Numbered from the stretch's first letter, positions 10,327-20,346 are shown. The stretch is 64,000 nucleotides of DNA from Haloquadratum walsbyi J07HQW2 (GCF_000415985.1 NZ_KE356561.1:2570541-2634540); one strand, 5' to 3'. The notes: generated from the letters alone by a model not told the origin. Program-made: numbers and translations.

Positions 10327-10665
10327 ATGAGTAATCGGCTAGAAGAACTAGAGTCACAAGTTACGGAGCTACAGGCGGCTGTAAATGGATTGACTGAAGA
10401 GCTTGTTGAGACGAAAGAACGGCTACGTCTGATTGAAAATAACACCGAGATTGATCTTTCAGCCGGGAGCCGTTCGATTGGTCATGAATCAGAATCCGAT
10501 GCTGGAGCGGACGAATCTGTGCAACCACAACAGGCTGAAACTAGGACCACAGCAGATGCATCATCTCAGGAAACGTCCCAAAATGAAGCAAAGAGCAACA
10601 CAGCGGCTGATACTGACGGAAATGACGGTGAGTCTGCGGGTGATTCGGATATCATTATTGCATAG
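10327..10665 (+). CDS. Small coiled-coil protein upstream of smc
   Basis: 112 residues, function unknown. Residues 1-38 form one heptad-rich helix (RLEELESQVTELQAAVNGLT onward, ending near RLIEN), a likely short coiled coil. The remainder is a disordered tail rich in Asp, Ser, Thr, Gln and Glu and ends in DSDIIIA. Such proteins are often labelled bZIP-like in haloarchaeal annotations, but no basic DNA-binding region is visible here, so that label is not supported. It lies 129 bp before smc on the same strand and is often found there in haloarchaea, suggesting a link to chromosome organisation. A TATA box sits at 10297-10304. Confidence 0.8.
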   Translation: MSNRLEELESQVTELQAAVNGLTEELVETKERLRLIENNTEIDLSAGSRSIGHESESDAGADESVQPQQAETRTTADASSQETSQNEAKSNTAADTDGNDGESAGDSDIIIA

Positions 10666-10769
10666 TAATATTCCCAGAACGGCAATCAGACACGCGATAT
10701 TATATAACTGTGCCCGGTGTCGAATTATGAAATGGATATGAAATATTCATCGCTACGATGCTTCTCGTA

Positions 10770-10777
10770 ATTATATA
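10770..10777 (+). promoter_or_regulatory. TATA box candidate for smc
   Basis: ATTATATA lies about 20-27 bp before the smc ATG at 10795, which has no Shine-Dalgarno sequence. Position and sequence fit a second leaderless start separate from that of the upstream coiled-coil gene. Confidence 0.5.
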
Positions 10778-10794
10778 CTCATTTTTCTCATTAT

Positions 10795-13700
10795 ATGCAT
10801 ATTAAAAAACTCGTTCTTGATAATTTCAAGAGCTTTGGTCGTACAACAGAGATTCCATTCTATGAGGATTTCACCGTCGTTACTGGACCGAATGGGTCTG
10901 GAAAATCAAATATTATTGATGCTGTCCTCTTTGCGCTTGGCCTCGCTCGGACTCGTGGTATTCGCGCCGAGAAGCTGACTGATCTTATATACAATCCCGG
11001 ACACGCTGACACAGACACAGGCGGACCCAACTCATCAGGTAGTCCACTTGAGGCAACAGTCACAGTTGTTCTTGATAATAGTGCAGGGACGATTAATCGC
11101 ACACAGATCGTCAATGCTGCTGGCAGCGAATCGATAGGAGATGTTGATGAGATCCGTGTTAAGCGTCGTATTAAGCAGACTGAAACGAACTACTATTCAT
11201 ACTACTACCTCAACGGTCGATCATGTAATCTATCTGATATTCAGGATCTCATTGCACAGGCTGGTATTACTCCCGAGGGATATAATGTGGTCATGCAAGG
11301 CGATGTTACTGAAATTATCAATATGACGCCACAGCAGCGCCGAAGTATTATTGATGAGATAGCTGGGGTTGCTGAATTTGATGCAAAACGCGATGATGCA
11401 TTTGAGGAGCTTGCTGCTGTTGAAGATCGAATTGAGGAAGCAGATCTCCGTATTGAGGAAAAACAGACGCGGCTTACACAACTTGAGGATGAACGTGAGA
11501 CCGCGCTCAAATACCAATCACTTCGTGATGAGCGCGACGAGTATGAAAATTATCTCAAAGCAGCAGAACTTGAATCAAAACGCACAGATCGGAGTGAAAC
11601 GGCTGAGAAAGCTGATGAAGTCAGTGCTGATCTAACAGAGGCAGAGGAGACGCTCTCCCAGCGCAATCAACATGTCTCTCGGCTCACTGCTGAGCTCGAT
11701 GCACTTACAGCAGAAATTGAACGCAAAGGTGAAGATGAACAACTTGCTCTCAAATCTGAGATTGAAGAAATAAAAGGTGCGATTGGACGACGTCAAAACG
11801 ACATTGAGATAGCAGAAGAACGAATTACAGACGCAGAAAGTACCCGGCGAGACGCTTTCGTCCAACTTGATAGAAAGCAAGAACAAATTGAGGAGCTTAA
11901 TACAGAAATACGCTCAATAAAAGTTGAAAAAGCATCAATTACCACAGAAATCGAATCGCTTGAAAATGATCTTGCCGGTGTTGAAACCAAAATTGAAAAT
12001 GTTGATGCTGCATACGATGAGCAAAAACGCGAACTTGAAGAAGCAACCGATCGACTCAACGAACTGAAGACGAAACAAAGCGATGCTCAGCGTCGGAAAG
12101 ACCGACTACTCGATGAAACACGACGACGAGCAAGTGACATTGCTGATGCGAAAGAACAACTAACGACACTCCGTGAAGAACTTCCGACATTGCAAGCAAC
12201 GCAGTCTGATCTTTACTCGGAAGTTGATATCGCCGAAAAGAATGAATCAACCATTAAGGATGCCGTTTCAGAGCTTCAAAATAAACGATCAAAGCTGAAA
12301 GGCGAACTTGATACAATTCGGTCGAACATTCAATCGAAGCAATCCGAATATGCAACCCTTGAGGGACATGCAAGCGAAGATAATGATACATCATGGCCCC
12401 GCGCGGTTACAACGATTCTAAATGCTGACCGTACCGGCGTTCACGGTACTGTTGGACAACTTGGCTCTGTTGAGAAACAGTATGCGACTGCATGTGAAAC
12501 AGCCGCAGGCGGACGGCTTGCACATGTTGTCGTTGATACAGATACGATTGGCTCTGACTGTATTGATTATCTAAAATCTCGAAACGCTGGTCGTGCTACA
12601 TTTCTCCCGATTACAAAAATGGATGACCGTGGGCTTCCACAACAGCCAGATCGTCAAGGCGTGATTGATTTTGCACAGAATCTGGTCAGTTACGATGACA
12701 CATATACGCCAATTTTTTCATACGTTCTCGGGTCGACGCTCATTGTCGAGACAATGGAGACAGCCCGCGGACTCATGGGTGAATATCGAATGGTTACGCT
12801 TGATGGCGATCTTGTCGAGCGTTCCGGGGCGATGACAGGTGGGTCCGGTGGTGGATCACGATATTCATTTTCAACCTCTGGTGGTGGTCGATTAGAGCGA
12901 CTGGCAGAGGAGATCGAAGTACTCGAAGACCAGCGTCAGGAGTATCAATCAAAGATTCGCACTGTCGACGAAGATATATCAGACGCTCGCGAGCGGGCAG
13001 CGAGTGCCCGCGAGCGTGTTCGCGAACTTAAATCTAGAATTGACACTACTGAAACAGAGATTGAGGAAACGAAAACAGAGATTGAACAGGCTGAAAGTCG
13101 CGTTGCCAGTCTTCGCGAGGAGCGTGCAGAAACTGATGAGACAATGCAGTCAGTCGATGATGAAATCAATCGTCTCAGCGATGAAATTACAACAACAGAA
13201 GAGGAAATAAAAACGATTGAGAAGGAACTTGAGGAATCACCAGTTCCTGAACTTACTGCTGAGGCGGATGAGCTACGGACAGCAATTGATGATGCAGAAT
13301 CTCAGATTAATGATCTTGACGCCCGTCAGAACGAACTTGAGTTAGAACGACAGTACGCAAACGAAGCAGTTGATGAACTTAACGAGCAAATAGAGATAGC
13401 ACAGACAAAGAAAGCGGATGCACAGGATGCGATTACAACTGCTCAGGAAGATATTGAGACACACAACACAACACTTGAAGAGAAGCGTGCAGCTGTTGAT
13501 GAACTTGAAGATGAACTTGTCTCGTTGAAATCTGATCGTTCTGATCTCCAGGCAGCAGTCGATGCCGCGAAAATCCGGCGTGAGTCGGCGCGTGATACTG
13601 TTGATAACTTGTCGGCGAAACTATCATCACTTCGCAATGCAATCGACCGGCTTGAGTGGGAAATAGACGAACTTGAGGGTGAAGTCGGAGCATACGATTC

Positions 13701-14394
13701 TGCGGAGATCCCAGATTATGATACAGTTGAGAATAACATTGATCGTCTCAGTGAGAAGATGGATTCACTTGAACCCGTGAATATGCTCGCGATTGATGAG
13801 TACGATGATGTTGAATCAGAAGTTGATGAGTTAATCTCACGGCGTGATATCCTTGTTGAGGAACGCGAGGCAATTGAGGAACGAATTAATCGATTTGAGT
13901 CAGAAAAACGCGAGACATTCATGAATTCATTCACCGCAATCAATCAGAACTTCACTGAGATTTTTGAGCGGCTTTCGGATGGCACCGGTGAACTCCATCT
14001 TGAGAATCAAGATGATCCCTTTGATGATGGATTAACTATGAAAGCTCAACCAGGAGATAAGCCAATTCAGCGGCTAAACGCCATGTCTGGTGGTGAAAAG
14101 TCACTCACAGCACTTGCATTTATATTCGCAATTCAACGACATAATCCAGCACCATTTTATGCACTCGATGAGATTGATGCTTTCCTTGATGCTGCAAACG
14201 CTGAGCGTGTTGGAGAGATGGTTGATGATCTTGCCGCAGATGCACAGTTCGTCGTTGTTTCACATCGTTCAGCCTTGCTTGAACGCTCTGAGCGTGCCAT
14301 TGGTGTAACGATGCAAGGAAATAATATTAGTGCTGTAACCGGGATTCAGTTAGAAGGCGACGATGGGTCACCGGAGGCGCCCGCGGATGACTAA
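10795..14394 (+). CDS. smc: Chromosome segregation protein SMC
   Basis: ATPase of the condensin-like SMC-ScpAB complex. The 1199-residue protein has Walker A GPNGSGKSN at residues 31-39, a long coiled coil, a hinge in the middle (about 520-670, with GRLAHVVVDTD and RATFLPI), a returning coiled coil, then the C-terminal head with the ABC signature MSGGEKSL near 1096 and Walker B FYALDEIDAFLD near 1121. A Gly-Ser-rich hinge exit (MTGGSGGGS) is present. Length is normal. The scpA gene overlaps its stop codon by 8 bp, so both proteins are likely made in a coupled way. Confidence 0.97.
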   Translation: MHIKKLVLDNFKSFGRTTEIPFYEDFTVVTGPNGSGKSNIIDAVLFALGLARTRGIRAEKLTDLIYNPGHADTDTGGPNSSGSPLEATVTVVLDNSAGTINRTQIVNAAGSESIGDVDEIRVKRRIKQTETNYYSYYYLNGRSCNLSDIQDLIAQAGITPEGYNVVMQGDVTEIINMTPQQRRSIIDEIAGVAEFDAKRDDAFEELAAVEDRIEEADLRIEEKQTRLTQLEDERETALKYQSLRDERDEYENYLKAAELESKRTDRSETAEKADEVSADLTEAEETLSQRNQHVSRLTAELDALTAEIERKGEDEQLALKSEIEEIKGAIGRRQNDIEIAEERITDAESTRRDAFVQLDRKQEQIEELNTEIRSIKVEKASITTEIESLENDLAGVETKIENVDAAYDEQKRELEEATDRLNELKTKQSDAQRRKDRLLDETRRRASDIADAKEQLTTLREELPTLQATQSDLYSEVDIAEKNESTIKDAVSELQNKRSKLKGELDTIRSNIQSKQSEYATLEGHASEDNDTSWPRAVTTILNADRTGVHGTVGQLGSVEKQYATACETAAGGRLAHVVVDTDTIGSDCIDYLKSRNAGRATFLPITKMDDRGLPQQPDRQGVIDFAQNLVSYDDTYTPIFSYVLGSTLIVETMETARGLMGEYRMVTLDGDLVERSGAMTGGSGGGSRYSFSTSGGGRLERLAEEIEVLEDQRQEYQSKIRTVDEDISDARERAASARERVRELKSRIDTTETEIEETKTEIEQAESRVASLREERAETDETMQSVDDEINRLSDEITTTEEEIKTIEKELEESPVPELTAEADELRTAIDDAESQINDLDARQNELELERQYANEAVDELNEQIEIAQTKKADAQDAITTAQEDIETHNTTLEEKRAAVDELEDELVSLKSDRSDLQAAVDAAKIRRESARDTVDNLSAKLSSLRNAIDRLEWEIDELEGEVGAYDSAEIPDYDTVENNIDRLSEKMDSLEPVNMLAIDEYDDVESEVDELISRRDILVEEREAIEERINRFESEKRETFMNSFTAINQNFTEIFERLSDGTGELHLENQDDPFDDGLTMKAQPGDKPIQRLNAMSGGEKSLTALAFIFAIQRHNPAPFYALDEIDAFLDAANAERVGEMVDDLAADAQFVVVSHRSALLERSERAIGVTMQGNNISAVTGIQLEGDDGSPEAPADD

Positions 14395-15355
14395 TATGAA
14401 ATCGGACTCTCATTCTGAGAAATCAAAACATACAGGTACAGATCATACGCAGTCTCACCCTGATCAGGAAGCTCCTAAGGACCCAGACACAACTGAGCCT
14501 GTTGAAGTTCTCGTTCAATTGGCTGAGGAAGGCGAAATTGACCCTTGGGAGATTGATGTTGTTGATGCAACCGACGCGTTTCTTGACCGACTTGATAAAA
14601 CGGATCTTCGTACGTCCGGGCGAGCGTTATTTTATGCAGCGGTTCTCCTCCGTATGAAGAGTGAAGCACTTATTGAATCCGATGACTCGACGGATGATCC
14701 ACCTGAGCCTGAACCGTGGGAAGTTGCACTTGAGACAGGGACCAGACCGATGGATGAACTTCAAAGTGCAGATATAGCTCCCATGACAGGTGACTCGGAA
14801 TCAAATTCGGACTCTGATTCGAGCCCTGCTGTTGATCCGGTAAACGCCCTTGAGGCTGAAATGGACCGACGATTAGAGCGGAAAAAGGCCCGTGGATCGC
14901 CAGAAACACTTGATGAACTTGTTCGGGAACTTCGTGAGGCTGAGCGAGAATCATGGTGGAAACGATGTCGAGAATATGATACCTCAGACTCCCCGTCAGG
15001 ATATCAACGCGGAACACAAACACTTGATTACCATACAGCGGATAACTTTCGTGCTGCAGCAGAACCTACAGCTGCCGATGTCACCGATACTGCACATGGT
15101 GAAGATATTGAAACAGAGATCGAAACGGTGTATTCAGCGCTAACAGAGCAGTACGAAAAGGGCCGTATTGAGGTGTTATACGCTGAGGTTGCTGATATTG
15201 CGTCAACACCTGTGACAACGTATCTTGCGTTGTTGTTTCTCTCACATCGTGACAAGGTTGTTCTTGAACAAACTGACCTATTTGATGATCTCTGGATACA
15301 GACACCGAATGTGAACGCCGAATCGTCCCTAACAGCTGTTGCAGACGACGATTGA
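14387..15355 (+). CDS. scpA: Segregation and condensation protein A (kleisin)
   Basis: Kleisin subunit that bridges the two SMC heads. The 322-residue protein has the N-terminal conserved block ELVQLAEEGEIDPWEIDVVD-like (here VLVQLAEEGEIDPWEIDVVD), a variable acidic Ser/Asp linker around 130-150, and the C-terminal winged-helix end FLALLFLSHRDKVVLEQ-like. The ATG at 14387 is preferred: it is preceded by GGAGG at 14373-14377 with 9-bp spacing and overlaps the smc stop (ATGACTAA). Another in-frame ATG lies at 14396. scpB is not in the window. Confidence 0.92.
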   Translation: MTNMKSDSHSEKSKHTGTDHTQSHPDQEAPKDPDTTEPVEVLVQLAEEGEIDPWEIDVVDATDAFLDRLDKTDLRTSGRALFYAAVLLRMKSEALIESDDSTDDPPEPEPWEVALETGTRPMDELQSADIAPMTGDSESNSDSDSSPAVDPVNALEAEMDRRLERKKARGSPETLDELVRELREAERESWWKRCREYDTSDSPSGYQRGTQTLDYHTADNFRAAAEPTAADVTDTAHGEDIETEIETVYSALTEQYEKGRIEVLYAEVADIASTPVTTYLALLFLSHRDKVVLEQTDLFDDLWIQTPNVNAESSLTAVADDD

Positions 15356-15373
15356 TTTTGTTTTATATAAGTA

Positions 15374-15379
15374 TTTTTT
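15374..15379 (+). terminator. Oligo-T terminator candidate after scpA
   Basis: TTTTTT run about 20 bp after the scpA stop codon, in an AT-rich stretch that also carries TTTTATATAA. It would end the smc-scpA transcript. Confidence 0.4.
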
Positions 15380-15428
15380 GATCCATTTTATAATAACCTT
15401 TTACCTACTAATCTGTGGGAATAAGAAG

Positions 15429-15449
15429 CCTCGGGGCTTGCCCCCGAGG
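15429..15449 (+). repeat. Orphan IS200/IS605-type right-end hairpin
   Basis: CCTCGGGG-CTTGC-CCCCGAGG is a perfect 8-bp stem, preceded by AAGAAG as in tnpB-linked right ends. No tnpB or left end lies nearby, so it is a solo end left by decay or excision. Alone it would also act as a strong stem-loop behind scpA. Confidence 0.55.
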
Positions 15450-15544
15450 TTGTTCACCACTTTCGTATAGTCATGACGACTGTGCAATGCGGCAATTCAG
15501 TAAAGAGCCAACAGAATCAATTATCGGAACTAGTCAAATATGAA

Positions 15545-16444
15545 TTAATCTGTTTTTTCGGCATTAGTAGTATCTTCACTCATATACTCACCAATAAGTG
15601 GATCGAGATCCTCAAGCGTTGATTCAGGAATAGCTGCTTTTGATGTATTGATTGTTCCTGCGAGCGAGCTATGACAGGCACATGTGTGTTTAGCTGGAAT
15701 CGCATCAATAGTTGCTGTGAGAACTGATTTGATTGCTTTTTGATTTCGTTCAGCATTCGATAACACTTCCTCAAGTGTGACTTCAGTATCTTCTTTCCAG
15801 ACATCGTAGTCGGTCACGCCAGCAATTGTCGCATACGCAAGTTCAGCTTCACGAGCCAGTTTCGCTTCCGGAATTGTTGTCATTCCAATGATATCCCATC
15901 CTTGTGATCGATAAAATGCGCTCTCTGCACGTGTTGAAAATTGTGGTCCCTCAATACAGACATACGTTCCATCGTTGACAATATCGACATCCTCAGCAGT
16001 GCTTTTCATTCCTGCATCAGCGATAATTGACCGAAGCTCTGTGCAATATGGAGTGGCGAACTGTTGATGTGCCACAATTCCATCAGTGAAAAACGTCGCT
16101 GTGCGATGTTTTGTTCGATCATAGATTTGATCAGGAATGACAAGCATCCGGGGTGAGATTTCCTCTCGAAGGCTTCCCACAGCATTTGAGGCAATTACAT
16201 GGGTCACACCTGCTTGTTTCAGTGCAAATATATTTGCGCGGTATGGAACCGTCGTCGGTGAGTATTCATGCGACGTTCCATGTCGTGGAAGAAACACAAT
16301 CTCACGACCTGTTTCATCGACTTCACCGACAGTCAGTGGTGCTGCTGGCTCGCCGAATGGTGTTTCGACGTCTACTGTGCGTGTATTTTTTAATCCGAGC
16401 GATTGATAGATCCCGCTTCCACCTATGAATCCAATCATGGTCAT
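15545..16444 (-). CDS. mtnP: S-methyl-5'-thioadenosine phosphorylase / purine nucleoside phosphorylase
   Basis: Phosphorolysis of methylthioadenosine (and perhaps other purine nucleosides) for methionine and adenine salvage. The 299-residue trimeric-type phosphorylase shows IGFIGGSGIYQ at the N-terminus, the phosphate-site LPRHGTSHEYSPTTVPYRAN, the CIEGPQFSTRAE block and the TTIPEAKLAREAELAYA-like core with VTDYDVW. All are diagnostic for the PNP/MTAP family 2. An in-frame second ATG is 6 bp in; either start is possible. The substrate (MTA versus guanosine or inosine) cannot be fixed from sequence alone. Confidence 0.92.
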   Translation of the reverse strand: MTMIGFIGGSGIYQSLGLKNTRTVDVETPFGEPAAPLTVGEVDETGREIVFLPRHGTSHEYSPTTVPYRANIFALKQAGVTHVIASNAVGSLREEISPRMLVIPDQIYDRTKHRTATFFTDGIVAHQQFATPYCTELRSIIADAGMKSTAEDVDIVNDGTYVCIEGPQFSTRAESAFYRSQGWDIIGMTTIPEAKLAREAELAYATIAGVTDYDVWKEDTEVTLEEVLSNAERNQKAIKSVLTATIDAIPAKHTCACHSSLAGTINTSKAAIPESTLEDLDPLIGEYMSEDTTNAEKTD

Positions 16445-16613
16445 ATACGCCCATTACTCCGCTATCAGCAAGCCATTATTGGTATTTATAGTAGTATTGA
16501 TATAAACTCCACAGTGATATATATTGAATAACTCACGTTGACAATGATGAGTGGAGCTAGCCCATCTGAACACGTAGGTCTGTTCTTGATATCTCAAGAC
16601 ATTGGATCCTATA

Positions 16614-17570
16614 TCAAAGGACAACTCCAGATTTCAGAATTGCAATAACAACTGTCAATATCGGTATAGAAACAACTGTTGAGACGAAAACTGCGGCCGA
16701 GACAAACTCTGCTACTGGAACTCCAGCGACATCGCCAGAGCCAAACTCAGCAACAAGAATTATTGGCGTAATTGCTGATGGCATCGCAGATTCAAGAACA
16801 AATGTCTTTGCAACAACCGGGTCATTGAACCCGATCATAACCGCAACACCAAATCCAATAATCGGAGCAATGACCATCTTCAATCCAACGCCAAGTCCAA
16901 CGGCTGACAGCGTTGATCCGATATCTGTCTGTGCTAATCGAATTCCAACAACTAATAACATCAACGGAATCGACGCATCACCGACCAACTTTATTGTTAC
17001 CATCACAGTCGTGTCTGCTGCAGGCACAACTTGTAGTCCTCGCGCGAGCAGCGCAACAACGACTGCATACACAAGTGGAACAGTAAACACGCGTTTAATC
17101 CCTGCAAGACGATTACTTCTCCCACCACGCGATGCAATGTATACACCGAGTGTGTAGAGAAGAACGCCCTGCACGGAGAGATATATAGCCGCTGTTGCTC
17201 GTCCTGTCGAACCGAAGGCAAAGTTTGAGACAGGAATTCCATAATTTCCGGAATTTGGAAACGCAGCTATTAGCATGAGTGCTGCAACTGCTGTTTCGCT
17301 CTTATTGAGTGTCCGTCCGATTCCGGCAGCGACACCTATTACAAGAAGGTGGTAGACAATAACCGCAACACCTGTTCGAAGAAGTGTTGATTGAGCTAGC
17401 GTTGTTGTTGCAAGGCTGTAGAAAACAAGTGCAGGTGCAAGAATGTAAACAATAACAGTATTAAGTGCGGCTGTATCGATTGATCGCCACCGTCCAAGCA
17501 AGTATCCAACACCCCCAACACTGACGATTGGTAAAATTGCCGTTGCGAAGACAGAAATAAGTGAAACCAC
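16614..17570 (-). CDS. AEC (auxin efflux carrier) family transporter
   Basis: 318-residue integral membrane protein with about ten predicted helices, matching the AEC/BART superfamily of malate and amino-acid carriers. The N-terminal half contains PIVSVGGVGYLLG and FPNSGNYGIPVSNFAFG, the diagnostic Asn-Ser-Gly-Asn-Gly motif of AEC proteins, and the C-terminal half has the ESAMPSAITPIILVAEFG motif. No substrate can be read from the sequence. The upstream phosphoribosyltransferase ends only 12 bp before its start on the same strand, so both may be on one mRNA. Confidence 0.88.
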   Translation of the reverse strand: MVSLISVFATAILPIVSVGGVGYLLGRWRSIDTAALNTVIVYILAPALVFYSLATTTLAQSTLLRTGVAVIVYHLLVIGVAAGIGRTLNKSETAVAALMLIAAFPNSGNYGIPVSNFAFGSTGRATAAIYLSVQGVLLYTLGVYIASRGGRSNRLAGIKRVFTVPLVYAVVVALLARGLQVVPAADTTVMVTIKLVGDASIPLMLLVVGIRLAQTDIGSTLSAVGLGVGLKMVIAPIIGFGVAVMIGFNDPVVAKTFVLESAMPSAITPIILVAEFGSGDVAGVPVAEFVSAAVFVSTVVSIPILTVVIAILKSGVVL

Positions 17571-17582
17571 GTTAGCTGCTGG

Positions 17583-18347
17583 TCATACTCCAACCTCATC
17601 GGTTTCAAGCATTCGCCAAGTCGGCTGTGACAGCGCAGTATTCTCGTCTATTGATCCGTCTGCGCTAGTTTTAGTTTTCCCAACTGCTTCGACATATCCA
17701 CGACGTTGCATCTCGTCAAGGACTTCCCTCATTCGATCAGGCTGTGCAATCTCCATTCCGATTCGCTCGACCGAATGATACTCTTTGAGTCCTTCCCGAA
17801 GGTCTGGGATTGTGAATGTCTCTGCATCGGTCTTTTTCATGACGCCAGCAAGGAGATCAGTCATATCTTCGATAAAGTTCCACGGATATACAATCCACGT
17901 CCACGTATCAAGTTGCTCGCCAATAAAATCCGGCTCAAATGAACTTGTCTGGAGTAGCTGTAATGTGGCTGTTCGCACATTGTCGGGGTCTCGATTGTTA
18001 ACGTACTCATGTGCCCGCTCAATCGACCCACCCGTATCAGCGATGTCATCAATAATAAGTACATCTTTCCCTGCAACACTTCCTTCAGGCATTGGATATC
18101 TAATCTCTGGTTTGTCTGTCGTCTGTGCAGTTCCAACATAATGTTCCATTTTCAAACTCGTCAAATCATCAAGCCCAAGAAAATCACAGAGACATCGTCC
18201 AGCAAACCACCCTCCGCGAGCAAGTGCAACAACGACATCAGGGTCAAATGCATCAGCCCGGATTTGGTCACTCACGTCACGACATAGATCATAGATGTAC
18301 CCCCAATTTGTAATTGTGCAGTTGAATTGATCTGGCAGGTTGCTCAT
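17583..18347 (-). CDS. Phosphoribosyltransferase, COG2236 type
   Basis: Class I phosphoribosyltransferase of 254 residues, probably for purine base salvage. It has a VVALARGGWFAGRCLCDFLG loop and the PRPP-binding signature VLIIDDIADTGGS; PWNFIEDM after the core is typical of COG2236 proteins. The C-terminal part (about 185-254) looks like a winged-helix-type extension (REVLDEMQRRGYVE). I place the start at the ATG at 18347 (MSNLPDQFNC), because the 31 extra residues of the longer frame are poorly conserved in type and contain part of a dispersed repeat. The base substrate is unknown. Confidence 0.85.
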   Translation of the reverse strand: MSNLPDQFNCTITNWGYIYDLCRDVSDQIRADAFDPDVVVALARGGWFAGRCLCDFLGLDDLTSLKMEHYVGTAQTTDKPEIRYPMPEGSVAGKDVLIIDDIADTGGSIERAHEYVNNRDPDNVRTATLQLLQTSSFEPDFIGEQLDTWTWIVYPWNFIEDMTDLLAGVMKKTDAETFTIPDLREGLKEYHSVERIGMEIAQPDRMREVLDEMQRRGYVEAVGKTKTSADGSIDENTALSQPTWRMLETDEVGV

Positions 18348-18543
18348 ATCGGCACGTGGACGGTCTCGTGTATATTGATAACGGATTTCTCGACAAATTT
18401 GATCCGATGTAATGCTTACAGGCTGGGTCTTCGTCCTCAAGCAGCGAATGGAACACAGTGAAGTGAGCGAGTAGGTCTGGGTAGTTCAATTGACTATCTC
18501 GAACACTGCGTTTTTTGACCATTCAATTTGACTACTAATTAGA

Positions 18544-19488
18544 ATGGATTCATGTCGTGCGCTTCTTGTTGATGCATTTAGCACCGACTCACATGCGGGC
18601 AATCCTGCTGGGGTCATTCCAGATGCCGACGGGCTGAGTGATACTCAACAGCAGGCAATTGCGGCTGAGCTTAGTGCCAGTGAGACTGCATTTATCACCG
18701 AATCAGCAGTTGCTGAGAGGCAGCTTCGATATTTCTCACCCACATCAGAAGTAGACCTCTGTGGTCATGCCACAATCGCTGCACATGCATATCTCGATTC
18801 GACCGACGAAATTGCTGCTGGCACACACACTATTGAGACAAATGTCGGCGTGATCGAAATTACAATTGATGATGATGGGACCGTTTGGATGGTACAGCAA
18901 TCACCAACTGTTAATCCGATTCCTCTTGGGTACAATGATGCTGCTGATGCACTTGGCATTGATGACGCCGCGCTCCGTGATATCGGCGATGATCTTCCAA
19001 TCGCTGTTGCTTCGACCGGTCTCCCATTTATTATGATTCCGGTCAATTTCCTCGAGCATATTAGTAATGTGAACCCGGACGCTGCGGCTATTGATACACT
19101 TGCAAGGTCGTATGACGCTGCTGGCGTATACATATTCAGTTTCGATACACTTGAATCAGGATCAACACTCCATGCTCGTGCGTTTGTTCCAACGCTTGGT
19201 ATTACCGAGGATCCTGTCACTGGGACCGCTGCCGGTGCGTGTACAGCATATCTTGATACATTCAATGCATTTGATGCATTTCCGTCAACCATACGGTGTG
19301 AGCAGGGACACTTCTGTGACCGTCCAGGATATATCCGCACACAGTTACTTCAATCCGAACAGCAAGAAGATGGGTCCGATACCCCGCCGACTCAACGCCG
19401 TGTCCGTGTCGGTGGTCATGCTGTTATCACACTTGATGGAACAATCACAATTCCGGAGATAGAGGATACTGATATTCTTGAACCGTAA
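18544..19488 (+). CDS. PhzF family isomerase-like protein
   Basis: 314-residue member of the PhzF/diaminopimelate-epimerase fold family. It has the family start VDAFSTDSHAGNPAGV and the catalytic Glu47 in the SASETAF motif, then the second-domain signature EDPVTGTAAGACTAYL. PhzF homologues outside phenazine clusters have no settled role; phenazine synthesis is not suggested here because no other phz genes are near. An acidic insertion (QQEDGSDTPPTQRR) precedes the last strand. It is divergent from the phosphoribosyltransferase and appears to be a single-gene unit. Confidence 0.9.
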   Translation: MDSCRALLVDAFSTDSHAGNPAGVIPDADGLSDTQQQAIAAELSASETAFITESAVAERQLRYFSPTSEVDLCGHATIAAHAYLDSTDEIAAGTHTIETNVGVIEITIDDDGTVWMVQQSPTVNPIPLGYNDAADALGIDDAALRDIGDDLPIAVASTGLPFIMIPVNFLEHISNVNPDAAAIDTLARSYDAAGVYIFSFDTLESGSTLHARAFVPTLGITEDPVTGTAAGACTAYLDTFNAFDAFPSTIRCEQGHFCDRPGYIRTQLLQSEQQEDGSDTPPTQRRVRVGGHAVITLDGTITIPEIEDTDILEP

Positions 19489-19659
19489 CTACTCGTTTAG
19501 CTCTCTCTCGATATGAGTACATGGGAGTCTCGAACACCGGAATGTCATGATCGATATGTCATCTCATGGGGTGCTCGCGGCTGGCATCCACAGACCTGCT
19601 GTTGAACTACAAGACGGCGCAGCGTAATCAACTCCTACTGCGATGTTAGCAATTCTCCG

Positions 19660-19720
19660 GTGTGTCCGTGTGCTTACGGCTATAAAGAAGCCCCGCCGAT
19701 TGGATCTATTTGAATAATCA
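19660..19720 (-). repeat. Possible IS200/IS605 left-end fragment
   Basis: The minus strand reads GGCGGGGCTTCTTTATAGCC, like the GGCGGGGCTTCC that follows the left-end hairpin at 56390. The stem partner is missing. The GC-rich tract to its left (about 19570-19680) has no coding frame. Weak. Confidence 0.3.
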
Positions 19721-20200
19721 CTCAGTTACTCGCATTGCCCGAATCGAAAGTTCACCACACACATAACTAACGTGATCACTATCTGTATCGCTTACCAGCA
19801 ACACTTCATCAATCGTCCAATCCCAATCTGCGGAAAGCAACTCACGATAGGCAAGCAGTTCACCAACAGTCCCGATAGATGATGTTCCTGATTCAAAGCC
19901 AACAATCATGACTGTCTCCTCGGCAAAATGGTCGCGCTCGCGCAATGCATCGAACATATCGGATTTATTAACACCAACACGCTCATCATCTCGATTAAAT
20001 GCGTATGCTGTTCCAGTGTGATCTGGGTATACTTCTGGTAGCTCCTGTGACCGTGAGGTGAGACAGACGGCATCAGCAGTTGCATATGTATCATCATCGC
20101 CAACTGAGAGTCCTACTGGGATATCAATCCACCACTTACCTGACGGTGACGCATCTGAGCGGATAAACGCCTCTCGAAGCTGATTTGACTCCATCTTCAC
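19718..20200 (-). CDS. Haloarchaeal protein of unknown function
   Basis: 160 residues, acidic, with no signal peptide or membrane helix. I do not recognise a domain. Features are an N-terminal PSGKWWIDIPVGLSVG block, and a C-terminal half alternating predicted strands and helices (TVMIVGFESGTSSIGT, EVLLVSDTDSDHVSYVCGEL). The single late Cys lies in SYVCGEL. Two Met codons (residues 1 and 3) are both possible starts. It stands alone between the PhzF gene (convergent) and the PAC2 gene. Coding is supported by length, acidic composition and GAT/GAA use. Confidence 0.75.
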   Translation of the reverse strand: MKMESNQLREAFIRSDASPSGKWWIDIPVGLSVGDDDTYATADAVCLTSRSQELPEVYPDHTGTAYAFNRDDERVGVNKSDMFDALRERDHFAEETVMIVGFESGTSSIGTVGELLAYRELLSADWDWTIDEVLLVSDTDSDHVSYVCGELSIRAMRVTE

Positions 20201-20346
20201 ACGAGTTCATGGTATCAGAGCAAATATACTGCCCGCTAGTCTTCTGTCCGTAGCAATAAAGTATAGTATATATCAGTTCGTGACGCGACAATATTAATTA
20301 TTACTGGCAAATCGTCACGAATCGACAGTCGGGTTCAGGAAACTGA

